Program-made: the position numbers and the translations under genes
Shown here: in pieces, positions 7,300-14,386 of the stretch
Layout: each line of letters starts with the position of its first letter
Numbering within the stretch: the first letter of the stretch is position 1
Assembly (NCBI GenBank): GCA_021770615.1
Contig: JAETQR010000018.1
Coordinates: 1 to 64,000 of the forward strand
Direction: 5' to 3'
Length of the DNA: 64,000 nt
Source of the DNA: Lachnospiraceae bacterium
GTDB lineage: Bacteria; Bacillota_A; Clostridia; Lachnospirales; Lachnospiraceae
The notes under the pieces: generated by a model
Database searches by the model: none
Told to the model about the DNA's origin: nothing
What the model saw: only the letters and a program-made list of their open reading frames with translations

Positions 7300-8910
7300 A
7301 TGATTCAGGCAAGTAATGTTACACTGCGTTTTGGGAAAAAAGCGCTTTTTGAAGATGTAAACATAAAATTTACTGAGGGAAACTGCTATGGCATCATCGG
7401 GGCCAACGGTGCAGGAAAATCTACATTTTTAAAAATTCTCTCAGGCGAACTGGAACCGACACAGGGTGAGATCATTATCACACCAGGTGAGCGTCTCTCC
7501 GTCCTGGAACAGGATCACTTTAAATACGATGACTATGCGGTTCTCGATACAGTAATTATGGGCAACCAGCGCCTGTATGATATTATGAAAGAAAAAGATG
7601 CTATTTATGCAAAAGAAGACTTTTCAGAGGAAGACGGCATCCGCGCCAGCGAACTGGAGGCGGATTTTGCTTCCATGAACGGATGGGAAGCAGAAGCCGA
7701 TGCCGCTACTCTTTTAAACGGACTCAGCATTGATACCGAGCTCCACTATAAACAGATGAGCGAACTCTCTGGAAATGAAAAAGTGAAAGTCCTTCTTGCG
7801 AGGGCACTTTTTGGCAACCCGGACATCCTTCTTCTCGACGAGCCGACCAACCACCTGGATCTGGATGCGATCCGCTGGCTGGAGGAATTTCTGATCAATT
7901 TTGACAATACGATCATCGTCGTTTCCCATGACCGGTATTTTCTGAATAAAGTATGTACACATACCGTTGATATCGACTATGCAAAAATGCAGCTCTATGC
8001 CGGCAATTATGATTTCTGGTATGAATCCAGCCAGCTTATGATCAAGCAAATGAAGGAAGCCAATAAAAAGAAAGAAGAAAAAATCAAAGAACTTCAGGAA
8101 TTTATCCAGCGTTTCAGCGCCAATGCTTCCAAATCCAAGCAGGCCACTTCCCGTAAGCGTGCACTGGAAAAAATCGAGTTAGATACACTTCGTCCTTCCA
8201 GCCGCAAATATCCTTATGTGGACTTTAAACCAAATCGTGAAATCGGAAATGAAGTTCTTACCGTATCAAATCTTTCAAAAACGATCGACGGTGAAAAAGT
8301 CCTCGATAATATTTCCTTTACCGTCGGCCACGACGATAAGATTGCTTTTGTCGGCTCCTATGGAATCGCTGCCACTACTCTTTTTCAGATTCTGGCTGGC
8401 GAAATAGAACCAGACGAGGGAGATTACAAATGGGGCATCACGACGAGCCAGGCATATTTTCCAAAAGATAACACAAAGGATTTTGCGGGTACTGACACGA
8501 TCGTAGACTGGCTCATGCCATTTTCTCCTGAAAAGGATGCTACTTATGTAAGAGGTTTTCTCGGACGTATGCTTTTTTCCGGAGATGACGGACTAAAAAA
8601 AGTAAATGTTCTCTCCGGCGGGGAAAAAGTCCGCGTCATGCTCTCAAAAATGATGATGCTGGGGGCAAATGCACTGATCATGGACGAGCCGACGAACCAT
8701 CTGGATATGGAATCGATCACATCCGTCAATAACGGACTGATCAAATTCCCGGGCATCGTACTTTTTACCTCGCAGGATCATCAGTTCATCCAGACGATCG
8801 CCAATCGGATCATCGAGTTCACGCCAAACGGAATGATCGATAAAGTCTCTACCTACGATGAGTATCTGGACAGTGATGAAATGGCGAGAAAACGTCAGGC
8901 GTTAAGCTGA
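7300..8910 (+). CDS. ABC-F family ATPase (YbiT/YkpA-like)
   Basis: A 536-residue soluble protein with two ABC ATPase domains joined by a Lys/Glu-rich helical linker (about 240-300) and no membrane segments, the layout of ribosome-associated ABC-F factors. The start at 7300 follows ATGGAGGTAAAAAAT. Domain 1 has Walker A GANGAGKST, signature LSGNEKVKV and Walker B DILLLDEPTNHLD. Domain 2 has signature LSGGEKVRV and DEPTNHLD, but its Walker A reads GSYGIAATT, with Ala where the ATP-binding Lys should be. ABC-F proteins act on the ribosomal E site in translation or antibiotic protection; the exact role here is unknown. It has its own promoter and is followed by another promoter. Confidence 0.93.
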   Translation: MIQASNVTLRFGKKALFEDVNIKFTEGNCYGIIGANGAGKSTFLKILSGELEPTQGEIIITPGERLSVLEQDHFKYDDYAVLDTVIMGNQRLYDIMKEKDAIYAKEDFSEEDGIRASELEADFASMNGWEAEADAATLLNGLSIDTELHYKQMSELSGNEKVKVLLARALFGNPDILLLDEPTNHLDLDAIRWLEEFLINFDNTIIVVSHDRYFLNKVCTHTVDIDYAKMQLYAGNYDFWYESSQLMIKQMKEANKKKEEKIKELQEFIQRFSANASKSKQATSRKRALEKIELDTLRPSSRKYPYVDFKPNREIGNEVLTVSNLSKTIDGEKVLDNISFTVGHDDKIAFVGSYGIAATTLFQILAGEIEPDEGDYKWGITTSQAYFPKDNTKDFAGTDTIVDWLMPFSPEKDATYVRGFLGRMLFSGDDGLKKVNVLSGGEKVRVMLSKMMMLGANALIMDEPTNHLDMESITSVNNGLIKFPGIVLFTSQDHQFIQTIANRIIEFTPNGMIDKVSTYDEYLDSDEMARKRQALS

Positions 8911-8911
8911 T

Positions 8912-8940
8912 TTGACAAATATGATATTTTAAAATACAAT
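8912..8940 (+). promoter_or_regulatory. Promoter of the CNNM/CBS gene
   Basis: TTGACA (8912-8917), 17 bp, TACAAT (8935-8940), directly after the ABC-F stop codon. Confidence 0.75.
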
Positions 8941-8974
8941 TTATAATAACAACTTAGGATAGGAGTGATTTTTT

Positions 8975-10273
8975 TTGGAACCCGGTGACGCGATAAATAT
9001 ATTGATTATTCTTGTGTTACTATTATTATCAGCGTTTTTTTCATCTGCAGAAACGGCACTTACAACAGTAAATAAATTCCGGATGCGTGCATTGGCAGAG
9101 GATAAGAACAAATCTGCACGTCGTGTACTCAAACTGCACGACAATCCTTCTAAGATGCTGAGTGCCATCCTCATCTGTAACAATGTGGTGAACCTCTCTG
9201 CATCGTCCATTTCGACTGCCTTTGCATTTTCGCTCTGCACACGGCTTGGATTTGAAAAAAATACCAGTCTTGCTGCCGGTATCGCTACCGGTATACTGAC
9301 GATACTGATCCTGATCTTTGGTGAGATCACACCAAAGACATCAGCCACCATTAATTCCGAAAAAATGGCTTTGATCTACAGCAGCCCGATCTTATTGATC
9401 ACAAGGCTGCTCACCCCGGTTATTTTTATCATTGACAAGATCACACAGTTTATCCTTTTTATCCTCCGTGTCGATACCAGCGGAAAAGATAAAGGGATCA
9501 CGGAAGATGAACTGCGTACGTTCGTGGACGTAAGCCACGAAGAGGGCGTCATCGAAAGTGAAGAACGGAAAATGATAACAAACATCGTTGATTTTGGTGA
9601 TTCCATCGCAAAGGATGTCATGATCCCCAGACTGGATATATGCATGGTAGAAATTTCTACCACCTATGACGATCTGCTCTCCCAATTTACGGAAAATAAA
9701 TTTGCCCGTATGCCGGTTTACGATGAGACGATCGACAACATCGTAGGTATCATCAACCTCAAAGATTTTGTTTTTTACAGCGGTGACAAAAAAGATTTCC
9801 GGCTCAGGGAACTGATCCGGGAAGCCCATGTCACTTACGAATACAAAAATGTATCCGAACTCTTTATGGAAATGCGCAAAGATTCCATCCCTATGACCAT
9901 TGTCCTGGATGAATATGGCGCTCTTTCCGGACTGATCACGATGGAAGATCTTGTAGAAGAAATCGTGGGAGAGATTCGGGACGAATATGATGAGGACGAA
10001 GAAGATGAAATCCAGCATATTTCCGAAAACGAATATATCCTCCTTGGTTCAACGCCACTGGACGATATCAATGAACTTCTCGGTATACCTTTAGAATCCG
10101 ATGAATACGATTCCATCGCCGGGCACATCATCAAACTACTCGAACATTTTCCTGCCCCCGGTGAACACACAGAAGACGATTTTGCTGTTTACACAGTATT
10201 AGAAACAGAAAAGAACCGGATCGACAAAGTTCATGTATTGATAAAACCACAGCCTGAAGAAGAAACCGAATAA
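8975..10273 (+). CDS. CNNM/HlyC-CorC family membrane protein with CBS domains
   Basis: A 432-residue inner-membrane protein: CNNM (DUF21) transmembrane domain (about 1-190, with a typical SAFFSSAETALTTVNKFR start), a CBS pair (about 205-335, from KDVMIPRLDI) and a C-terminal CorC_HlyC domain (about 345-425). Families of this layout (CorB/CorC, MpfA, YtfL) take part in Mg2+ or polyamine homeostasis rather than haemolysis. The start is a TTG at 8975 behind AGGAGTGATTTTT. The gene has its own strong promoter and a terminator shared with the convergent Tad-like operon. Confidence 0.93.
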   Translation: MEPGDAINILIILVLLLLSAFFSSAETALTTVNKFRMRALAEDKNKSARRVLKLHDNPSKMLSAILICNNVVNLSASSISTAFAFSLCTRLGFEKNTSLAAGIATGILTILILIFGEITPKTSATINSEKMALIYSSPILLITRLLTPVIFIIDKITQFILFILRVDTSGKDKGITEDELRTFVDVSHEEGVIESEERKMITNIVDFGDSIAKDVMIPRLDICMVEISTTYDDLLSQFTENKFARMPVYDETIDNIVGIINLKDFVFYSGDKKDFRLRELIREAHVTYEYKNVSELFMEMRKDSIPMTIVLDEYGALSGLITMEDLVEEIVGEIRDEYDEDEEDEIQHISENEYILLGSTPLDDINELLGIPLESDEYDSIAGHIIKLLEHFPAPGEHTEDDFAVYTVLETEKNRIDKVHVLIKPQPEEETE

Positions 10274-10294
10274 TATAGTAAGATGATACGATGA

Positions 10295-10346
10295 GCCCCA
10301 ACGAAAATTTTTCTCAAGCCCGCTTGTGTTGATTTTTCATTGGGGC
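10295..10346. terminator. Shared convergent terminator
   Basis: GCCCCAA plus AAAAT on the left pairs with ATTTT plus TTGGGGC on the right across a CAAGCCCGCTTG inner hairpin. It lies between the ends of the CNNM gene (plus) and the Tad-like operon (minus), overlapping the last bases of the latter. Confidence 0.65.
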
Positions 10347-10744
10347 CCGCTATTTTCTAGGCTGACCAACGGCGCTCTCTCAAAAATAACCGTTCTTCTG
10401 AGGGAAATTTCCTGTTCACCCATGTTCAAAAAATTGAATCTTTCTTTTACCTCGATATCCAAAAGTCCCCGCTCAATATCTGCGGAAATGACATACACAG
10501 TCATGTCCACATCGGAATTTGTCCTCATGACAAGCGCCTGTAAAAACGCCGCCACAAATTCATTCCGGTTCTCTATCCCAAAACTTTCCTGTTCCATTAC
10601 TTCTTTCATCGTCTGCGAAACAGAGACTGATAAAGCATCTTCCAATTCCTGTATATACAACGCCTTTCCATCGACCACAGACTGTATCGCCAATACAGAC
10701 AAAATGGCACTAACACAAACAGCGGATATAATGACCTGTTTCAT
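10337..10744 (-). CDS. Pilin-like/TadE-G-like membrane-anchored protein
   Basis: A 135-residue protein with one N-terminal membrane helix (about 3-22) followed by a polar extracellular region, ending at the shared terminator. It is the last gene of the Tad-like operon and overlaps its neighbour by 4 bp (ATGA). The single-helix N-anchored shape fits the pseudopilin-like proteins (TadE/TadG type) that end tad operons, but the sequence gives no recognisable family motif. Function inferred from context only. Confidence 0.7.
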   Translation of the reverse strand: MKQVIISAVCVSAILSVLAIQSVVDGKALYIQELEDALSVSVSQTMKEVMEQESFGIENRNEFVAAFLQALVMRTNSDVDMTVYVISADIERGLLDIEVKERFNFLNMGEQEISLRRTVIFERAPLVSLENSGPQ

Positions 10745-11067
10745 CTTGAATACCCCTCAATCTCATATTTCTTTTCAATTCCGGCAAGCGGTATAATATA
10801 ACGGAATCCAAGCGTCACTCTGGCATCTTTCCGGTTCTCCTCCCCATACACCATAATATCCAGCTCATATCCCGCCCTCTCCGCCTTTTCCTTACAATCT
10901 TCGATCACAGCTGCATCAAAATAACTGTTCTCTAACTGGGTCACTACACTTCCATGAAACTCCCTCGCACTGGAATACGTGATATTTTGTATAATATAGG
11001 CAACTCCGATCCAGATAAAGATCAGTAAAAGCAAAAAGGTTATAAAATGTTCGATCAGCAGTCTCAC
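10741..11067 (-). CDS. TadE-like minor pilin candidate
   Basis: A 108-residue protein starting MRLLIEHFITF with one membrane helix (about 8-28) and a mostly beta-strand exterior ending FRYIIPLAGIEKKYEIEG. The GTG start shares its G with the TAG stop of the upstream gene. The early I-E-H-F echoes the [IL]-x-E-[YF]-G start of the smaller proteins of the operon, so it may belong to the same pilin-like set. Role as a minor pilin is inferred from position and shape. Confidence 0.7.
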   Translation of the reverse strand: MRLLIEHFITFLLLLIFIWIGVAYIIQNITYSSAREFHGSVVTQLENSYFDAAVIEDCKEKAERAGYELDIMVYGEENRKDARVTLGFRYIIPLAGIEKKYEIEGYSR

Positions 11068-11534
11068 TACATATCCCTCCCCTCATGATTCCCCGAAAAA
11101 TCAACCAGAACGATCAATTTCCCTTTTGTGGATTTTCCTGTCACCGCACTCTTTACCCGCAGCGTAAAACGAAAAACCCCCTGCTTATCCCATATCTTTC
11201 CTTCCCATCCTGTTACCATGTTTTGGTACAATTCCTGTTTTTCTTCCTCAAAAATCTCGATTTGTCCGGTGATATCTTTCCCATCAAAATCTATGGCAGA
11301 AACGTACTGTGTAAAATTAACATCTGTTCCCTTTTGTACTTTAAAATCTGTTATATGGAGAACCGGGGGCGTCCTTTTCGGTTCACTGGAGTTAAAGTTT
11401 GTTTTTATACTGTCTTTGACCCCGCCTGCTTCCCTCCACCGAAAAAGGAAGCCGGAAAATAAAATGACACATAAACAGAGGCAGCACAAAACTGACACTG
11501 TAATACGTCCATACTCTTCGATCCATATCCTCAC
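11067..11534 (-). CDS. Pilin-like protein with EYG start and beta exterior domain
   Basis: A 155-residue protein beginning MRIWIEEYGRITVSV, with a membrane helix (about 11-31) and an extracellular region containing TPPVLHITDFKVQKGTDVNF and DGKDITGQIEI, like one repeat of the DUF5011/cadherin-like modules in cell-surface proteins. The GTG start at 11534 follows GGGAGGATAGGAT. The I-E-E-Y-G segment before the hydrophobic stretch matches the Flp pilin core (IEYG), but there is no upstream Gly for prepilin peptidase. Probably a larger minor pilin or tip component. Confidence 0.75.
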   Translation of the reverse strand: MRIWIEEYGRITVSVLCCLCLCVILFSGFLFRWREAGGVKDSIKTNFNSSEPKRTPPVLHITDFKVQKGTDVNFTQYVSAIDFDGKDITGQIEIFEEEKQELYQNMVTGWEGKIWDKQGVFRFTLRVKSAVTGKSTKGKLIVLVDFSGNHEGRDM

Positions 11535-11537
11535 ATC

Positions 11538-11678
11538 CTATCCTCCCATCATCCTGTCTGCAAAATACTCCATATATGCAGCGATCCGCATGCATAACAC
11601 AGCAATAACTCCTGCGACAATAAAACACTCAGCCACAGCCAGAAAAATCCTTCCATATTCTTTGATCCATTCGCTCAA
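11538..11678 (-). CDS. Flp-pilin-like miniprotein (46 aa)
   Basis: A 46-residue protein reading (M/L)SEWIKEYGRIFLAVAECF, then a hydrophobic helix to about residue 30 and a short MEYFADRMMGG tail. The TTG start at 11676-11678 lies behind GGAGATGATTAC and overlaps the TGA of the preceding gene, so the two are translationally coupled. It matches its neighbours in M-x-E-[FW]-[IL]-x-E-[YF]-G. A Flp-type structural or minor pilin is the best guess; the usual cleavage site is missing. Confidence 0.7.
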   Translation of the reverse strand: MSEWIKEYGRIFLAVAECFIVAGVIAVLCMRIAAYMEYFADRMMGG

Positions 11679-11776
11679 GTAATCATCTCCAGTATAAAAG
11701 TAAACACATATATCATGATCATCCCAAAAAGAACAGCAATGACCGTTTCTCCAAATTCTTCAATAAATTCATCCAT
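11675..11776 (-). CDS. Flp-pilin-like miniprotein (33 aa)
   Basis: A 33-residue protein, MDEFIEEFGETVIAVLFG followed by a hydrophobic run to TFILEMIT. It is little more than one membrane helix. It starts at an ATG (11776) after a GGATTGGGGTTAGAA site, and its stop overlaps the TTG start of the next miniprotein. The N-terminus has the same pattern as the other small proteins of the operon. Its smallness makes it easy to overlook. Confidence 0.65.
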   Translation of the reverse strand: MDEFIEEFGETVIAVLFGMIMIYVFTFILEMIT

Positions 11777-11809
11777 TTCTAACCCCAATCCTTTCAAAGC
11801 ACTAAAATT

Positions 11810-13126
11810 TCAAAAAGAAACTGCCTGGAAACTCCCCATCGTAAGCGCTAACAGATTGATCAGATCAATAAGAAGCTTAAGACAGGAAACAACCATCGGA
11901 AGCTGTTTTAACAGTGACATACCTGCCATTTTATTTGCATTTTTATACCTCTCGCTCTTATCCATCAGCCGGTTATTCTGCGCCACCAGAAAATCAAGCT
12001 GTCTTTTGGAATCTTCATAACCATTGGCATTGACAGAATACAAAATCTTCATCCCCGTCTGAACCTCCGGCAATTCCAGCCCCTGAAAAAAATCCAGATA
12101 CGGTTCCAGATCTCTGGGAGAATCATAAATTGCCTGTGTAAGCTTTTCAAGTTCCCTGTAAAAAATTCCGCCTGTCTCATCCATGGAATATCGAAACGCC
12201 TGATAACTGCTCTCTGTCTGAAGATATAAGGTAATAAGCAAAAGCCAGTAAGGAAACTCATTTTTCACATGCCTTCCCACGATCTTTTTTGCCATATGCT
12301 TTGAAAGAGTAGAACTCTTTTCTGATTCACCGCAGACGATACAATACAGCTTTTCCAGCCTCTGTTTCGTCTTTTCATCCTGCCCTTCTTTCCCATCCAG
12401 CCAGTTCCCCGAAAGTTTGCGGTAAATACAGGAAACAATATAAAACAATATCATCAAAACGATCACTGTCGAGATCTGATATACTGCACTATCTGATATG
12501 CATAATCCAAGCTCGTCCGGCGTAAGTAACCGGGAGACATAACACAGGATCACAGCCAGTACAGTAGCAATACCGCACTCCAAACGGATAAAACGTTTTT
12601 TATTCTGGTACAATTTCATCCTGTTCTTCCACAATTCCAGATCCTCAAGCAGAATATCCACAGCACACCCGCACTCTCCGCCCGTTCTCTCCACACGACA
12701 GATAAAACGGTGGATGATCTGCATCCTTCTGCTGTTAAATTCCCTTCCGACTTCATGAAAGGCCGCCTCCAGTATCATTCCATCGGCGACACCCTCTCCG
12801 GTCAGGAGGACATGCACTGCTCTTTTAAGCGCCCTTCCCATCTCCGAACCACTCTCAAAGATCGTGCAGCAGTCTTCCATTGCTTTTCCAGCATGCCCCA
12901 GTCTCCTGTAAGAACATAAAAGCTGTTCCAGATATGTCGTAACCTGATGATATCTTTTTTCATGGTCCTTCTCCTCCTGACTACATTTTTTGATCCGCCC
13001 CACCGATATCCATGCCGTCACACACAATGGTACGGCAAAAATGATCCATAGTTCATAAACCCACACCAAAACAGCCACGGTCAAAAACAGAAACAGATAT
13101 ATCCCCCATACTCTCTTCTTTTTCAA
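11810..13126 (-). CDS. TadB/TadC-like platform membrane protein
   Basis: A 438-residue membrane protein: two helices at the N-terminus (about 8-45), a cytoplasmic helical GspF-like region with ERTGGECGCAVDIL, two further helices (about 185-245), a second cytoplasmic region, and a final helix pair (about 405-430). This is the size and arrangement of Tad platform proteins. The TTG start overlaps the TGA of the ATPase gene (TTGA). Such proteins form the inner-membrane base on which the CpaF motor acts. Only one platform gene is present, where classic tad loci have separate tadB and tadC. Confidence 0.82.
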   Translation of the reverse strand: MKKKRVWGIYLFLFLTVAVLVWVYELWIIFAVPLCVTAWISVGRIKKCSQEEKDHEKRYHQVTTYLEQLLCSYRRLGHAGKAMEDCCTIFESGSEMGRALKRAVHVLLTGEGVADGMILEAAFHEVGREFNSRRMQIIHRFICRVERTGGECGCAVDILLEDLELWKNRMKLYQNKKRFIRLECGIATVLAVILCYVSRLLTPDELGLCISDSAVYQISTVIVLMILFYIVSCIYRKLSGNWLDGKEGQDEKTKQRLEKLYCIVCGESEKSSTLSKHMAKKIVGRHVKNEFPYWLLLITLYLQTESSYQAFRYSMDETGGIFYRELEKLTQAIYDSPRDLEPYLDFFQGLELPEVQTGMKILYSVNANGYEDSKRQLDFLVAQNNRLMDKSERYKNANKMAGMSLLKQLPMVVSCLKLLIDLINLLALTMGSFQAVSF

Positions 13127-14190
13127 ACTCCTACCTCCTGTAAAAATACGGATCCGCTCCCTCTTTCTCTAAATCTTCTGGCCAGATTTACGGGCAGCTT
13201 CTCTCCTGTCCACTCCCCGTGATCAACAAGCAGTACCGTCTGGTTCCTGCTTTTTATATAATTATCACCGGTTCTGTCAAAGGCACCAATCTGCTCGATC
13301 CTGCGCCTTATGCTTCCCTCTGCGCAGACTACGCTCTTTACAAGAATGCCAATATTGATAAAACGGTAGGTATCATTTAGGATCCTCTCTGAGTCCATCC
13401 TCCCTCCCGCCATATTTTTAATACGGTCCGGAATATTTCTCACATCATCTGTGTGAAGTGTCGTTAATCCGTATGTTCCGGTACTAAATGACTCCAGAAG
13501 ATATCTCACTTCTTCTGACCGCGCCTCTGAAAGAATGATCCAGCGTGGAAGCTGGCGCAGGCTTGCCTTGATCGCTGCTGTATATGTAAAATTTTCTGCC
13601 ACCTTCATCTCCACACAATCCTTGCTCGGATTTATCTTTGCATAATGGATCTCCAGCGTATCCTCGATCGTGATCACTCTCTCACAGTCAGGGATAAAAC
13701 GGGTAAGATATTTTAAAAGCTCTGTCTTTCCTGCTCCCGGCATACCGCATATAGCTATGTTACAGTGGGACAGTATACACTCTTCAAGAAATGCTGCGAC
13801 ACGTTCGTCGCAATATCCCTCCGCCAGCATTTTTTCTTTCTGTAAGCGCCTTACAGCCGGAATCTTGCGAAGAGAAATCGTCACCCCGGCGCTGGTGACA
13901 CATTCATGGACAATGCTGATCCTCAGTTCCTCTGTCTCCGTCTCTAACACAGGATTCATTTTATTGAACGGTATACTGACTACACTGGATACAAGTGATG
14001 CAAAACGCCCGACAAATTGATCGGTAAGTACTTCGCCGGCCTGATAACGTCCTTTGTTCAAGTCATCGATCCAGAGCTGTCTTCCGTTCCAGTTTATGTC
14101 CGTCACATCCTCCGACACGATATATGGATATAAAAGACCATAATCCTGCCTCTTTAAAAGAAATCTTTTTTCAAACTCTTCCATACTCAT
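13123..14190 (-). CDS. CpaF/TadA-type secretion ATPase
   Basis: A 355-residue cytoplasmic motor ATPase of the type II/IV secretion superfamily. Walker A is CGMPGAGKTELLKYL (about 147-161), followed by ITIEDTLEIHY (Asp box), PRWIILSEARSEEVRYLLES (Walker B) and TYGLTTLHTDD (His box). It lacks the long N-terminal extension of some CpaF proteins. The ATG overlaps the upstream TGA by 4 bp and the 3' end overlaps the platform gene, so these are tightly coupled. It should power assembly of the pilin-like products of this operon. Confidence 0.92.
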   Translation of the reverse strand: MSMEEFEKRFLLKRQDYGLLYPYIVSEDVTDINWNGRQLWIDDLNKGRYQAGEVLTDQFVGRFASLVSSVVSIPFNKMNPVLETETEELRISIVHECVTSAGVTISLRKIPAVRRLQKEKMLAEGYCDERVAAFLEECILSHCNIAICGMPGAGKTELLKYLTRFIPDCERVITIEDTLEIHYAKINPSKDCVEMKVAENFTYTAAIKASLRQLPRWIILSEARSEEVRYLLESFSTGTYGLTTLHTDDVRNIPDRIKNMAGGRMDSERILNDTYRFINIGILVKSVVCAEGSIRRRIEQIGAFDRTGDNYIKSRNQTVLLVDHGEWTGEKLPVNLARRFRERGSGSVFLQEVGV

Positions 14191-14381
14191 CCCCTCCCTC
14201 CCGGGTTAAATTCCGGCAGCGTAAGTCCGGAATCTTCTCCCATGCTTTTAAAAAAGCTTTCAAACATTCCCTGAAACATTTCTGTGACCGGTTCCCGAAA
14301 CAAGACCACTACTGCCACCAGTGCCATGACAACCAGTACCGCCACGACAATTTTTCCATACTCCTGTAAAAATTCTGTCAC
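14187..14381 (-). CDS. Flp-pilin-like small protein (64 aa)
   Basis: A 64-residue protein with one helix and a short exterior tail ending FNPGGRG. I choose the GTG at 14381 (MTEFLQEYGKIVVAVLVV): GGGGG then lies 8 bases upstream, and the N-terminus aligns exactly with the other miniproteins (M-x-E-[FW]-[IL]-x-E-[YF]-G). Starts at 14387 or 14390 are possible. Compared with Flp pilins (ATAIEYGLIAALIAV) the EYG and following hydrophobic helix are kept but the leader and its Gly are not. It sits just before the motor ATPase gene, a usual place for the main pilin. Confidence 0.75.
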   Translation of the reverse strand: MTEFLQEYGKIVVAVLVVMALVAVVVLFREPVTEMFQGMFESFFKSMGEDSGLTLPEFNPGGRG

Positions 14382-14386
14382 ATTCA

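Noticed and set aside
11715..12020. Plus-strand frame opposite the Tad-like operon
   Set aside because: It covers the coupled minus-strand miniprotein genes and the platform protein end, with no start signals of its own.
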